A DNA stretch of 64,000 bases from Kosakonia pseudosacchari (GCF_900184035.1 NZ_FXWP01000026.1:91758-155757); one strand, 5' to 3'; counted from the stretch's first letter, positions 26,366 to 38,258 are shown. Translations and numbers: made by a program. The notes: a model not told the origin generated them from the letters alone.

Positions 26366-27661
26366 TCACTGCTTTTTCAGCCTTGCAACCAGTTCGAACT
26401 CGTTAAAGTTAACCGGGCGTTGTTGCTGCATGGAAATGTTCCCGGCAATGCCGGTCAGGATCGACATTGCACCGGCGCGATGATCGGCGGCGCGTTGCAG
26501 CGGGTCGTGGCCCGGTGTACCAAATAAGTCCGCCAGCATGGCGTTATCACCGCCGCCGTGGCCGCCTTCGCCAAGGGTAAAATCCGCTTTCCACGGTGCG
26601 GCAAACATCGGAAACACGGTGATGTCGCAGGATTCCAGGCTGCCTTCATTGGCGCGCTCGCCGCCGGCGTTAACGTAGGATTTCTCGACGATTTTCATCT
26701 CCAGCCGCCCCTGGCTGCCGTTAAATACCACGTTTAACCCTTCCCACGGCAAGTAAGTGTTGAGTGAATAACTCAACTGGCACTGGTTCTGGTATTTCAC
26801 CAGCACCGACAACGTATCTTCAATGGTAATGCCGTCGCTGAATACGCTCTGGTCGCGCCAGTAGTTATCTTCATGTTCCGCATCGAGATAGAGCGCTTTT
26901 AACTGCGGATTGTCGGCCATATGGAGGGCAAACGGATCATCGTCAGCAGCGGCATAGCCGTGCGTGCGCGGGTAAAACTGCGTGACGCCGCGTTTTTCGG
27001 CGTTCTCTTTGCCATAAAAACGCAGCCCGCCTTCGGCATACACCCGCTGCGGGTAGCTGTTGAGCCAGAAGTTCATCAGATCAAAATGGTGCGTCGATTT
27101 ATGCACCAGCAGCCCGCCGCTGTTGCGCTTTTCCCGGTGCCAGCGGCGGAAATAATCGGCGCCATGCTCGGTATTCAGCAGCCATTCGAAATGCACGGAG
27201 TAGACGTCGCCGATGGTGTTGTTCATCAGCAACTCGCGCACTTTACTGTGGTGCGGCGCATAGCGGTAATTAAACGCTACGCGCACGGTTTTGCCGGTCT
27301 GCTCAATGGCATCGAGAATACGCAGCGCGCGCTGTTCGTCGATGGTCATGGGTTTTTCAGTGATCACATCGCAGCCTGCGTGTAACGCCCGCACAATATA
27401 GTCGTCATGGGTTCTGTCCATGGTGGTGACGATAACAACGTCTGGGCGGGTTTCGCGGATCATCGCTTCAAACTGCGCTGCTTTCCACGTGGAAACGGGC
27501 GGTGCGTCTTCGTTTTGTAAGAGCTGGTTGGCGTAGTCCATACGCGTCTGATTGCTGTCGCAAAACGCCACCATGCGGGCATTCTCTTTCCACTGCCCGC
27601 CAATGGCGGAAATATACAGCCCGGCGCGCCCGCCGGTTCCCACTAAAGCATATTTTTTCAT
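26366..27661 (-). CDS. Gfo/Idh/MocA family oxidoreductase
   Basis: The protein is 431 residues from the ATG at 27661 (MKKYALVGTGGRAGLYISAI), which starts directly on the Rossmann strand and has GAAGAGGC before it; a frame to 27793 adds unsupported residues. The N-terminal part binds NAD(P) and shows the EKPM motif characteristic of this family. The C-terminal part is the substrate domain (HFEWLLNTEHGADYFRRWH, HKSTHHFDLMNFWL). Members oxidise or reduce sugars, inositols and sugar acids. No sugar transporter or kinase is beside it, so its substrate is unknown. It lies downstream of actP in the same direction, with a hairpin between. Confidence 0.85.
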   Translation of the reverse strand: MKKYALVGTGGRAGLYISAIGGQWKENARMVAFCDSNQTRMDYANQLLQNEDAPPVSTWKAAQFEAMIRETRPDVVIVTTMDRTHDDYIVRALHAGCDVITEKPMTIDEQRALRILDAIEQTGKTVRVAFNYRYAPHHSKVRELLMNNTIGDVYSVHFEWLLNTEHGADYFRRWHREKRNSGGLLVHKSTHHFDLMNFWLNSYPQRVYAEGGLRFYGKENAEKRGVTQFYPRTHGYAAADDDPFALHMADNPQLKALYLDAEHEDNYWRDQSVFSDGITIEDTLSVLVKYQNQCQLSYSLNTYLPWEGLNVVFNGSQGRLEMKIVEKSYVNAGGERANEGSLESCDITVFPMFAAPWKADFTLGEGGHGGGDNAMLADLFGTPGHDPLQRAADHRAGAMSILTGIAGNISMQQQRPVNFNEFELVARLKKQ

Positions 27662-27783
27662 CACAGCCTCTTCAGTCATAAATGAATTAACGTGCTGATG
27701 TATTAAAAACACCGTTTCAATAAGCTGAAGGTACTGTAGCGCGCTGGTGCGAGAGGGGTAGCGAAAAGGCGGGAAAGTGTGAT

Positions 27784-27805
27784 CCCCGGCCATTACTGAC
27801 CGGGG
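27784..27805 (-). terminator. Hairpin after actP
   Basis: CCCCGG and CCGGGG arms pair around a short loop directly downstream of the actP stop. It lacks a long T run. Confidence 0.5.
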
Positions 27806-27813
27806 TAGAAAGA

Positions 27814-29774
<1,961 letters not shown>

Positions 29775-29973
29775 AGAATTCTCCAGAGGTCTCCCCGTTG
29801 TCCTGCGCGCTGCCGGTCAGGTGGCCGCACGCGCCCGCCCCAGTCACATCGTTATCGTTGCGCCTGGGATCTGCGCGTTTGCCGCTTTCCTGCAACACGA
29901 AATCCATTAGGGATTGTAGGGTGAGGTGATTGTTTCCTCTCCTTGCAAGGAGAGCGTTATGGTTGCGTTTGCC

Positions 29974-30006
29974 GCCGGATAAGACGCTTTCGCGCCGCTA
30001 TCCGGC
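29974..30006. repeat. REP-type palindrome between acs and yjcH
   Basis: GCCGGATA and TATCCGGC arms enclose AAGACGC...GCGCCGC, the usual REP element form of enteric bacteria. E. coli also has extragenic repeats in the acs-yjcH gap. They may stabilise acs mRNA over the transporter part. The rest of the gap (29775-29973) holds no gene. Confidence 0.8.
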
Positions 30007-30021
30007 AGGGTTTTTCGAGTA

Positions 30022-31980
30022 TTACGATGGCATGGTAATGGCCTGCTTCTCTTCGAGCAGTTTTTCCACTACGCCAGGATCGGCGAGCGTTGAGGTATCG
30101 CCGAGATTGCTGGTATCGCCAGCGGCGATTTTGCGCAGAATACGGCGCATGATTTTGCCGGAGCGGGTTTTCGGCAGTGAGTCTGTCCAGTGCAGCACAT
30201 CCGGCGTCGCCAGCGGACCAATCTCTTTACGCACCCAGTTACGCACTTCGGTGTACAACTCCGGCGACGGTTCTTCGCCGTGGTTGAGCGTGACGTACGC
30301 GTAAATGGCCTGGCCTTTAATATTGTGTGGAATGCCCACGACCGCCGCTTCGGCGATTTTCGGGTGCGACACCAGCGCCGATTCGATCTCCGCCGTTCCC
30401 AGACGGTGGCCGGAGACGTTCAGCACGTCATCCACGCGACCGGTGATCCAGTAGTAGCCATCTTCGTCACGGCGCGCGCCGTCACCGCTGAAGTACATGT
30501 TTTTGAAGGTGGAGAAATAGGTCTGCTCAAAGCGCTCGTGATCGCCAAACAGCGTACGCGCCTGACCCGGCCAGGAGTCGGTGATCACCAGGTTACCTTC
30601 GGTCGCGCCATCGAGCGCGTTACCTTCGTTATCCACCAGCGCAGGCTGCACGCCAAAGAACGGGCGCGTGGCGGAACCGGCTTTCAACTGGGTAGCACCA
30701 GGCAGCGGGGTGATCATAAAGCCGCCGGTTTCCGTCTGCCACCATGTGTCCATGACCGGGCATTTACCGTTACCGATTTTCGACCAGTACCACTCCCAGG
30801 CTTCCGGGTTAATCGGCTCGCCCACGGAACCGAGGATCCGCAGCGAAGATCGGCTGGTGCCGTCAATCGCTTTATCCCCTTCCGCCATCAGCGCACGAAT
30901 GGCGGTTGGCGCGGTATAGAGAATGTTGACGTTGTGTTTGTCCACCACCTGGCTCATGCGTGCCGGGGTCGGCCAGTTCGGCACACCTTCAAACATCAGC
31001 GTGATGGCACCGCAGGCCAGCGGCCCGTAGAGCAAGTAGCTGTGCCCGGTGACCCAACCGACATCGGCGGTACACCAATAGACATCGCCCGGATGGTAAT
31101 CGAAGACATATTTAAAGGTTGAGGCGGCATAGACCAGGTAACCACCGGTGGTATGCAGCACGCCTTTCGGTTTCCCGGTAGAGCCTGAGGTGTAAAGGAT
31201 AAATAGCGGATCTTCCGCTCCTACTTCGACTGGCTCATGCTGATCGCTGGCGTTTGCAGTCAGATCACTCCACCACAGATCGCGCCCTTCGTGCCAGTCG
31301 ATGTTGCCGCCGGTACGTTTTAGCACCACGACATGCTCGACGCTGTTGACGTTCGGGTTTTTCAGCGCGTCATCAACGTTTTTCTTCAGCGGGATGTTGC
31401 GCCCGGCACGGACACCTTCGTCGGCGGTGATCACCAGTCGCGAACTGGAGTCAATGATGCGTCCGGCGACCGCTTCCGGCGAGAAGCCGCCGAAAATCAC
31501 CGAATGCACCGCGCCAATACGCGCACAGGCGAGCATCGCCACGGCGGCTTCCGGCACCATCGGCATATAAATAGCCACTACGTCGCCCTTCTTAATGCCC
31601 AGTGAAACCAGTACATTGGCGAAGCGGCAAACATCGCGGTGCAGCTCACGGTAGGTGATAAGCCTGCTCTGGCTGGCGTCATCACCTTCCCAAATAATGG
31701 CCGTTTGATCGCCGCGTTCGGCGAGGTGGCGGTCGAGGCAGTTGGCCGCCAGATTCAGCGTGCCGTCTTCATACCATTTAATCGAAATATTGCCCGGTGC
31801 GAAGGAGGTGTTTTTCACCTTCTTGTAAGGCTTGATCCAGTCGAGGATTTTGCCTTGCTCGCCCCAGAATGTGTCAGGGTCAGTTACCGATTGCTGGTAT
31901 TTGGCCTCATACTGCTCCGGATTTATCAGGCAACGTTCCGCAATATTGGCGGGAATATCGTGTTTATGTATTTGGCTCAT
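30022..31980 (-). CDS. acs: Acetyl-CoA synthetase
   Basis: The 652-residue length equals E. coli Acs. AMP-forming ligase motifs are present: [50 protein letters not shown] and the acetylatable lysine in [13 protein letters not shown] near the C terminus. It makes acetyl-CoA from acetate, ATP and CoA through acetyl-AMP, allowing growth on low acetate. It is the first gene of the operon with yjcH and actP. Expression in relatives depends on CRP and sigma factors; a CRP-like site is seen upstream. Confidence 0.98.
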   Translation of the reverse strand: MSQIHKHDIPANIAERCLINPEQYEAKYQQSVTDPDTFWGEQGKILDWIKPYKKVKNTSFAPGNISIKWYEDGTLNLAANCLDRHLAERGDQTAIIWEGDDASQSRLITYRELHRDVCRFANVLVSLGIKKGDVVAIYMPMVPEAAVAMLACARIGAVHSVIFGGFSPEAVAGRIIDSSSRLVITADEGVRAGRNIPLKKNVDDALKNPNVNSVEHVVVLKRTGGNIDWHEGRDLWWSDLTANASDQHEPVEVGAEDPLFILYTSGSTGKPKGVLHTTGGYLVYAASTFKYVFDYHPGDVYWCTADVGWVTGHSYLLYGPLACGAITLMFEGVPNWPTPARMSQVVDKHNVNILYTAPTAIRALMAEGDKAIDGTSRSSLRILGSVGEPINPEAWEWYWSKIGNGKCPVMDTWWQTETGGFMITPLPGATQLKAGSATRPFFGVQPALVDNEGNALDGATEGNLVITDSWPGQARTLFGDHERFEQTYFSTFKNMYFSGDGARRDEDGYYWITGRVDDVLNVSGHRLGTAEIESALVSHPKIAEAAVVGIPHNIKGQAIYAYVTLNHGEEPSPELYTEVRNWVRKEIGPLATPDVLHWTDSLPKTRSGKIMRRILRKIAAGDTSNLGDTSTLADPGVVEKLLEEKQAITMPS

Positions 31981-32664
31981 GGCGATTGCTCTCCTTGTAA
32001 GATGTTAATAATATGTCACAAGAACGTTAATTGTAGGGCCTTTGCCAGCTTTGTTTACTATTTGCGCGATAGATCACGCATTAAATGAATTGTGCAAAAA
32101 GCGAGCAAAATAAATGTGCTGGTGCGCGGAAGAACGCAAAAGGGTGAGACGAAAAGAAAGGCACTTCATAACAGCAAGTTATGAAAGGTGACAATTCGAT
32201 TACGCTTCCTACCGGCGTAAAAATTCACGCTGCTGCAAGCCTATGAAAATCCATCACGTAATCAGTAGGGTGATAATGGTTTGTCTGCTGAATTATTCAC
32301 TGCGTTAACCACGAATAGCAGACGAATTTTTGGCTAGCGTTGCCCATAACGGCATTTTTAGTGATTAAAAAATGCGCAAATGAACGAATTGTGCGTAATA
32401 ATTTCCAGACGTAAATATTGGAATTAGGGCCAGTGAAAAGTTTTTCATAACAAAGAGTTATTTATAATAACTGGAATAAAAGGCGGCTTTTAAGTAAAAA
32501 TTCAGTCAAACCCCCTCCCGGTATAGGGTTGCGCGTTACACCCTGCAAATGATACTGATAATGCGCGTTAAAAAACCCCGCAATACTGCGCGACGTGAAT
32601 CATACCCTTTCAGTATGTGTCGTTCCGTGCCTGGAATGGCGCTTCATTGAGGATGTCTGTAGTT
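31981..32664. other. Long divergent promoter region between acs and gltP
   Basis: This 684-base AT-rich region holds the acs and gltP promoters and no gene. In E. coli the seven nrf genes for nitrite reduction lie between acs and gltP; none is present here. Confidence 0.7.
32061..32082. promoter_or_regulatory. CRP-like site upstream of acs
   Basis: TGCGCGATAGATCACGCA keeps the right half TCAC and the spacing of a CRP site, but the left half is weak. It lies about 80-100 bases upstream of the acs start, where E. coli acs is CRP activated. Confidence 0.35.
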
Positions 32665-33978
32665 ATGAAAAACATGAAAATCAGCCTGGCCTGGCAGATT
32701 CTGCTAGCCCTTGTGCTGGGTATTCTTTTGGGTAGTTATTTGCACTACCACAGCGACAGCCGCGAATGGCTGATTGCGAATCTCCTGTCTCCGGCGGGCG
32801 ATATCTTTATCCATTTGATCAAAATGATTGTCGTGCCGATTGTTATCTCGACGCTGATTGTCGGCATTGCAGGCGTTGGCGACGCAAAACAGCTTGGCCG
32901 TATCGGCGCCAAGACCATCATCTATTTCGAAGTGATCACTACGGTGGCGATTATTCTCGGCATCACGCTGGCGAATGTGTTCCAGCCGGGCGCGGGCATT
33001 GATATGTCGCAACTGGCGACGGTGGATATTTCGAAATACCAAAGCACCACCGCGGATGTGCAAAGCCACGCCCACGGCCTGATGGGGACGATCTTATCGC
33101 TGGTGCCGACCAATATCGTCGCGTCAATGGCGAAGGGCGACATGCTGCCGATCATCTTCTTCTCGGTGCTGTTTGGTTTGGGGCTTTCCTCGCTGCCAGC
33201 TTCGCACCGCGAACCGCTGGTCACCGTGTTCCGCTCTATTTCCGAAACCATGTTTAAAGTCACCCATATGGTGATGCGCTATGCGCCGGTCGGCGTGTTT
33301 GCGCTGATCTCCGTCACGGTGGCGAACTTTGGTTTTGCCTCGCTGTGGCCGCTGGCAAAGCTGGTGATTCTGGTCTATTTCGCCATTCTGTTCTTTGCGC
33401 TGGTGGTGCTCGGCATTGTGGCGCGCGTATGCGGGCTGAGCATCTGGATTTTGATCCGCATCCTGAAAGATGAACTGATTCTGGCGTACTCCACCGCCAG
33501 CTCGGAAAGTGTGTTGCCGCGTATTATCGAGAAGATGGAAGCCTATGGCGCGCCGGCGTCGATCACCAGTTTCGTGGTGCCGACCGGTTACTCCTTTAAC
33601 CTTGATGGCTCGACGCTGTACCAGAGCATTGCGGCTATCTTTATTGCACAGTTGTATGGCATTGACCTGTCGCTGTGGCAGGAAATCATCCTTGTGCTGA
33701 CGCTGATGGTGACCTCAAAAGGTATCGCCGGTGTGCCGGGTGTCTCCTTTGTGGTATTGCTGGCGACGCTGGGTAGTGTCGGTATTCCGCTGGAAGGTCT
33801 GGCGTTTATCGCCGGTGTGGACCGTATCCTCGATATGGCGCGTACAGCGCTAAACGTGGTGGGCAATGCGCTGGCGGTGCTGGTGATTGCTAAGTGGGAA
33901 CACAAATTTGACCGCAAAAAAGCGCGCGCTTATGAGCGCGAAATGTTGGGCAAATTTGATAAAACCGCCGATCAGTAA
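32665..33978 (+). CDS. gltP: Glutamate/aspartate:proton symporter GltP
   Basis: The 437-residue protein equals E. coli GltP in length from the ATG at 32665 (MKNMKISLAWQIL); an upstream in-frame ATG at 32617 is not conserved. It is a dicarboxylate/amino acid:cation symporter with the family motifs STASSESVLPR, VVPTGYSFNLDGST and GVDRILDMARTALNVVGNA. It imports L-glutamate and L-aspartate with protons. It stands alone, divergent from acs, and a terminator follows. Confidence 0.97.
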   Translation: MKNMKISLAWQILLALVLGILLGSYLHYHSDSREWLIANLLSPAGDIFIHLIKMIVVPIVISTLIVGIAGVGDAKQLGRIGAKTIIYFEVITTVAIILGITLANVFQPGAGIDMSQLATVDISKYQSTTADVQSHAHGLMGTILSLVPTNIVASMAKGDMLPIIFFSVLFGLGLSSLPASHREPLVTVFRSISETMFKVTHMVMRYAPVGVFALISVTVANFGFASLWPLAKLVILVYFAILFFALVVLGIVARVCGLSIWILIRILKDELILAYSTASSESVLPRIIEKMEAYGAPASITSFVVPTGYSFNLDGSTLYQSIAAIFIAQLYGIDLSLWQEIILVLTLMVTSKGIAGVPGVSFVVLLATLGSVGIPLEGLAFIAGVDRILDMARTALNVVGNALAVLVIAKWEHKFDRKKARAYEREMLGKFDKTADQ

Positions 33979-33985
33979 GTTTATC

Positions 33986-34010
33986 AATCCCTCCTTTATG
34001 GAGGGATTTT
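33986..34010 (+). terminator. Terminator of gltP
   Basis: AATCCCTCC and GGAGGGATT pair around TTTAT, followed by TT. Confidence 0.8.
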
Positions 34011-34144
34011 CATAAAGGGCGGCATTTCCTTGCCCTTGCGATACGCCTGGCGAACGCAGGATCGCTTTCAGACCGGTTCATCTGGATACCACGGCCTGTC
34101 AGGCGAGAGAGGATCCCCCGGCAGGGCGTGGAAGCGGCAGATCG

Positions 34145-34861
34145 CTAATCAATAAAACTATTGATACCCAGCGTCTGTTGCAAAAACGCTTTGCCTGTGG
34201 GCGTAACCAGCAGCACACGCGGTTCATGCGCTTTGATAAGAAACCGCTTCTCAAGCAGCGCCGCGAAGAGACGGGTGCCTAATTCACCCGATAAGTGATA
34301 ACGCTGCTCGCTCCAGTCCATACAGATTATTGCCAGCTCCCGGCGCGATCCGCCGTGCATGTTATCGATATCTATCCCCAGTTGCGTAGCGAACCAGTCT
34401 CGTCCCTTCGGAGTGACGGAGAGATGTCCGTCTGTGGCAACCAGCATGTTTGTTTGTAAAAGATGCTCATAGATAGCGACGCCGATATGCCCGGCAACAT
34501 GGTCGTAGCAGGTTCTGGCATAACATATTTTCTTAAACCCGCTGGGTTTTAACCGCTGCTGAAAATCGTCATCGGCATAGGTTGCTACCATCATCGATTC
34601 AATGGCCTGGGCAATCAGCGCGTTATAGAGCCGGTAATAACGGTTGCGTCCCACTTTATCGAAGGCAACTACCCGGCAGTGGGTTAATTTCGCCAAATGA
34701 TTACTCGCGGATTGCGCCGAAAGCCCGGCAACACGCGCTAATTCCGATGCGGTAAGCCGGTTATTATCCATCAACGCGCAGAGCATTCTTGCCCGGCTGG
34801 CATCGGCTAACAGACAAGCCAGTCGGCTGAAATTAGGAAGTTGTTCTGTCATCACGTTCAT
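34145..34861 (-). CDS. ArsR-family winged-helix regulator
   Basis: The 238-residue protein has an ArsR-type winged helix in residues 1-100 (LLADASRARMLCALMDNNRLTASELARVAGLSAQSASNHLAKL). The C-terminal half of about 130 residues contains a cysteine pair region (ICYARTCYDH) and a repeat-like PKGRDWFATQLGI/PTGKAFLQQTLGI pattern suggesting two similar small domains. This is twice the length of a simple metal-sensing ArsR protein. It is divergent from the exporter and methyltransferase genes across 76 bases and probably represses them. The inducer is unknown; the cysteines could bind metal or react with an electrophile. Confidence 0.85.
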   Translation of the reverse strand: MNVMTEQLPNFSRLACLLADASRARMLCALMDNNRLTASELARVAGLSAQSASNHLAKLTHCRVVAFDKVGRNRYYRLYNALIAQAIESMMVATYADDDFQQRLKPSGFKKICYARTCYDHVAGHIGVAIYEHLLQTNMLVATDGHLSVTPKGRDWFATQLGIDIDNMHGGSRRELAIICMDWSEQRYHLSGELGTRLFAALLEKRFLIKAHEPRVLLVTPTGKAFLQQTLGINSFID

Positions 34862-34937
34862 AGTTCATTAAAGAATTAAACATTTATCTGTTTGTTCGTA
34901 AAGAATACCGCAATTCAGAACAGACAAGGCAGTCATA

Positions 34938-35918
34938 ATGTTCTTACAACGACCTTTATATAAGGATGCGCTTCATCTTTTCAGATTTTTTTGTTTAATC
35001 CTCTGGTTATTATTGACGGTATATATTACTGGCTTCGCTGGAATAGCTGAGAATTATATTTTAAGTTTCGCCATGATGGCGGGGGCGTTTGTCGGAAGTG
35101 CGACGCCAGTGGGCGGCGGTGTGGTGGCATTTCCAGTACTGACGTTCATCAAACAGATCCCGGCCAAAGAGGCCGCCGTTTTTTGCCTGGCAATGCAATC
35201 GTTTGGCATGACAGCGTCTTCTTTAGCGATATTTACCCGCAAGATACCGGTCGATAAATTTCTGATAAGCTGGTGTGTAATAACCAGTTTTGTAGGTTAT
35301 TTGCTGGCGCTGTTTTATATTCCTAATCCCTTTTCATCCGCAGGATTAAAAGTTTTTTTCTCCTCTTTCTGGCTCGCCTTTGGCGCGGCGATTTTCCTTG
35401 TCAGAAGAAAACAAACCATTAGGCGAACCGTAGCACTTACCCGCGTGAACGGCTGGCGATTGCTGTTGTTTATCGCTATTTGCTTCGCGGGTGGAATTGT
35501 GACCTCATGGATCGGTAATGGTATCGACGTGGTCTTTTTCTGCGTGTTGATTTTAATGTTTTCCCGCACCGAATCCGTAGCAACACCTTCTGCGGTCATT
35601 GTGATGGCGTTGATATCACTGCTGGCGACGGTTTTAAATATCAGTGCCGGTAACGTAAATATGCAGACCTTAACATATTTGAGTGCAACGATTCCGGTGG
35701 TCATTATCTTTGCACCTTTAGGTATTCTCTTTTCTGTTCGGCATGGGGATGCGTTTATCCGAAAACTTCTGCTGGCGCTGGTCATTATTCAATATCTCTT
35801 TACCGCCGTGGCTTTTTTCAGACAGCTGGATTACGTGCTTCTCTCCATGCTCGTTATTGCTCTTTCATTCGTTTTATTGTTTGCCATTGGCTGTATTGAT
35901 AAAAGGAAAGCAGCGTGA
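34938..35918 (+). CDS. TauE/SafE-family permease
   Basis: The 326-residue protein has about eight membrane helices and the family signature GGGVVAFPVLTF with later GNGIDVVFFCVLI. TauE/SafE proteins are thought to export sulfite, sulfoacetate or related sulfur or organic anions across the inner membrane. It starts MFLQRPLYKDALHL after AAGGCAG. The next gene overlaps by four bases. Codon use is clearly more A/T-rich than that of the core genes on either side, which suggests acquisition by transfer. Confidence 0.82.
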   Translation: MFLQRPLYKDALHLFRFFCLILWLLLTVYITGFAGIAENYILSFAMMAGAFVGSATPVGGGVVAFPVLTFIKQIPAKEAAVFCLAMQSFGMTASSLAIFTRKIPVDKFLISWCVITSFVGYLLALFYIPNPFSSAGLKVFFSSFWLAFGAAIFLVRRKQTIRRTVALTRVNGWRLLLFIAICFAGGIVTSWIGNGIDVVFFCVLILMFSRTESVATPSAVIVMALISLLATVLNISAGNVNMQTLTYLSATIPVVIIFAPLGILFSVRHGDAFIRKLLLALVIIQYLFTAVAFFRQLDYVLLSMLVIALSFVLLFAIGCIDKRKAA

Positions 35919-36808
35919 CCACGAGAAATATGAACTTTCTACTAAAAGTTGTTATTGCGACCCTCTGTATGGGGTCGTCTTTTCCAACCGGGAAATATTT
36001 AATCTCTTATGAAAATATGCCGCCGTTTTTAATGGGCGGCTGGCGGTTTATGGCAGCCGGGATTTTTATGCTATTAATTCCGGTTTTTACCCGTGGCGTT
36101 CAGGCTATCATTCCGACCAGTGAAGGATCGGTCGCGAAGGGATTGCTTTTAACCGCGGTAGTGGGAGCGTTGCAGACGACAGGGACCATGGGCTTTCTCA
36201 ACCTGGCGCTGGAGAGTGTTACCTCATCCATGTCTTCTATTATTTTGTTTACCAATCCCTTGTGGCTCGCAATATTAGCGCATTATCTGCTGCACGATAA
36301 ATTAAATAAGCGAAAAATTATCTCACTGATTATTGGCGTCGCGGGCGTGATTGTTTGTCTGGGGCTTGAGAGTGTCAAAGGCGGAACCGGTTTATTTTAT
36401 GCATTTTTAGGATCGATATGCTGGGCGGTATGCACGGTCGTGAGTAAGCGATTTGTTTTTGATAAAGACAGCTGGGTATTTACCGGCTGGCAGCTTTTTC
36501 TCGGTGCGCTGTTTATGTTGCTCATCGCCTGGATAAGAGATGAAAAATATAACATCGGCGATTTACAAGTCTGGGGCTGGGTGTGGTTTATTTGGCTTAT
36601 TTTACCGGCCAGTGTCGGTTCGTTCGGCTTGTGGTTTTCAGCGCTACGACAGGGAGGCGCAACGCTTGCCAGCGGCTTTCTGTTTCTCGTTCCTCTCTTT
36701 TCAACGATCTTTTCTATTTTCACATTACATGATGGTCTCTCCATTCAACTTATTATCGGCGGATGCCTGATTGTCCTTTCACTCTTTCTTCTTAATCGGG
36801 AGTATTAA
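35915..36808 (+). CDS. EamA-family (DMT) transporter
   Basis: The 297-residue protein has about ten helices in two EamA repeats (LCMGSSFPTGKYLISYENMPPFLMGG opens the first; FLGSICWAVCTVVSKRF opens the second). DMT family members usually export amino acids, metabolites or drugs. I favour a GTG start at 35915, overlapping the upstream TGA (GTGA) and placed seven bases after AAGGA; the ATG at 35930 is an alternative. The methyltransferase gene starts one base after its TAA. Operon context suggests that it exports a compound linked to the two methyltransferases. Confidence 0.83.
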   Translation: MTTRNMNFLLKVVIATLCMGSSFPTGKYLISYENMPPFLMGGWRFMAAGIFMLLIPVFTRGVQAIIPTSEGSVAKGLLLTAVVGALQTTGTMGFLNLALESVTSSMSSIILFTNPLWLAILAHYLLHDKLNKRKIISLIIGVAGVIVCLGLESVKGGTGLFYAFLGSICWAVCTVVSKRFVFDKDSWVFTGWQLFLGALFMLLIAWIRDEKYNIGDLQVWGWVWFIWLILPASVGSFGLWFSALRQGGATLASGFLFLVPLFSTIFSIFTLHDGLSIQLIIGGCLIVLSLFLLNREY

Positions 36809-36809
36809 C

Positions 36810-37520
36810 ATGGAAGTGGGTAACAGTATTTCGATATCAACCGGGCAGCAATGGACTTTTGATAATGATGTCGCCAGCCACTTTGATGAACATGTGCAAA
36901 TGTCGGTGCCGGTTTATCAAGAGGGGCATGAACTTATTGGTTTTTTAAGTGATTTCTTTATTAAAGAGGGTTCAGTGTTTTATGAAATAGGCTGCTCCAC
37001 CGGCGCACTGATTCATAAAATATATACTCGGCACAGCCAAAAAGCAGCGACACGGTTTATTGGCGTTGAACCGGTTCAGAATATGATCGCGCAGGCGAAA
37101 AAAAGAACCGGTAATTTACCCATTGAATATGTGCATAACACTATTGAAAATATCGATATGGAAGCGTGCGACTTTATCGCTTCTTATTACTGCTTGCAGT
37201 TTATCCCACTGACTAAACGCATAACGGCTTATGAAAAATTATATGATGCATTAATTCCGGGAGGGGCGCTGATACTTTTTGAAAAAGAAGTTATCGATGA
37301 CTCGAAAATAAATGAAATGATCGAGTCTTGCTATCTGAAGTTCAAGCTGTCGCGAGGCTTTTCGGTTGATGAGATCATCGCTAAGAAATTTAGCCTGGAA
37401 GGAATGATGCGGCCTTGTACCGAGCGAGAGAACAGAAAAATCCTTGCGGAAGTCGGGTTTAAACAAATTGCTACGATTATGAAATACGGGGAGTTTCATG
37501 GATATCTTTGCATCAAATAA
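36810..37520 (+). CDS. SAM-dependent methyltransferase 1
   Basis: The 236-residue class I methyltransferase starts at the ATG at 36810 (MEVGNSISISTGQQWTFD), one base after the upstream stop and after GGGAG; a longer frame from 36771 lies within the EamA gene. Motif I is VFYEIGCSTGAL; motif II is FIGVEPVQNMI; the later segment IPGGALILFEKE fits motifs III-IV. The N-terminal WTFDNDVASHFDEHV resembles CmoA-type and other small-molecule methyltransferases. Target unknown. It is a different branch from methyltransferase 2, so the two are probably successive steps or act on different atoms. Confidence 0.82.
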   Translation: MEVGNSISISTGQQWTFDNDVASHFDEHVQMSVPVYQEGHELIGFLSDFFIKEGSVFYEIGCSTGALIHKIYTRHSQKAATRFIGVEPVQNMIAQAKKRTGNLPIEYVHNTIENIDMEACDFIASYYCLQFIPLTKRITAYEKLYDALIPGGALILFEKEVIDDSKINEMIESCYLKFKLSRGFSVDEIIAKKFSLEGMMRPCTERENRKILAEVGFKQIATIMKYGEFHGYLCIK

Positions 37521-38232
37521 GCGCAGCCAGCAAAATAAAAGTAAGTGGGAAACGCTACATAAAAAATCGGCCGATGAAAATGTGCGTACCACGCCCAGTT
37601 ACGCCATTAAACGAATTTACGAAAGCCTGGAGTTGATTCAGACCCAATCGATTACCGTTAATACGCTGGAAATTGGTTGCGGTTTTGGCCGAAATCTTCA
37701 TTACCTTATTACGCATGGCTTTTCTGATAATTATGTCGGTATTGATCAAACTGATATCGCTATCAGTAAATCAAAGGAATTGCTGAGCGATTATCAACAA
37801 AAAGGCATTGTACAACTTATTAAGGCCAACGCGGCGGGCGATTTACCCTTTCCGGATGCTCACTTCGATTGCATTTTCGATATTATGTCCGCCATTACCT
37901 TTATTCCTGATGAAGCGGTACGAGTGGCGTATTTCAACAACGTGGTCAGGCTGCTGAAACCGGGCGGCGCTTACTTCTTCCTCGCAGTCAGTAGTCAGGC
38001 GGTGTTTAACGATAAAGTCGTTGATGCAACGCTGGATGAACCCGGTCTGTTTAAACGTAAGTTCGACAACATGATTGAAAAAGCCTATTCAGAGGATGAG
38101 CTGAAACGCTATCTGGCGGGGTTGTCTGTGTGCTGTCTGGATGTGGTTTCCGAACATACTCGCGCTTTTGGCGATGAAAAGTTCGAACGAGAGAATGGGT
38201 TCTGGTTTGGCTGTTTTACCAAAGAGATCTGA
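37498..38232 (+). CDS. SAM-dependent methyltransferase 2
   Basis: The 244-residue class I methyltransferase has motif I TLEIGCGFGRNLHYL, motif II VGIDQTDIAISKS, DLPFPDAHFDCIFDIMSA and LLKPGGAYFFLAVS. This pattern is seen in methyltransferases acting on small molecules, including thiol- and metalloid-modifying ones. Its start lies 23 bases inside methyltransferase 1, after GGGAG, so the two are translated together. It is the last gene of the accessory operon and is followed by a terminator shared with convergent fdhF. Substrate unknown. Confidence 0.82.
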   Translation: MDIFASNKRSQQNKSKWETLHKKSADENVRTTPSYAIKRIYESLELIQTQSITVNTLEIGCGFGRNLHYLITHGFSDNYVGIDQTDIAISKSKELLSDYQQKGIVQLIKANAAGDLPFPDAHFDCIFDIMSAITFIPDEAVRVAYFNNVVRLLKPGGAYFFLAVSSQAVFNDKVVDATLDEPGLFKRKFDNMIEKAYSEDELKRYLAGLSVCCLDVVSEHTRAFGDEKFERENGFWFGCFTKEI

Positions 38233-38237
38233 AAAAA

Positions 38238-38258
38238 GCGGGGTGGTAAACACCCCGC
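38238..38258. terminator. Terminator between methyltransferase 2 and fdhF
   Basis: GCGGGGTG and CACCCCGC pair around GTAAA. The T run is on the minus strand, so it mainly serves fdhF. Confidence 0.85.
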
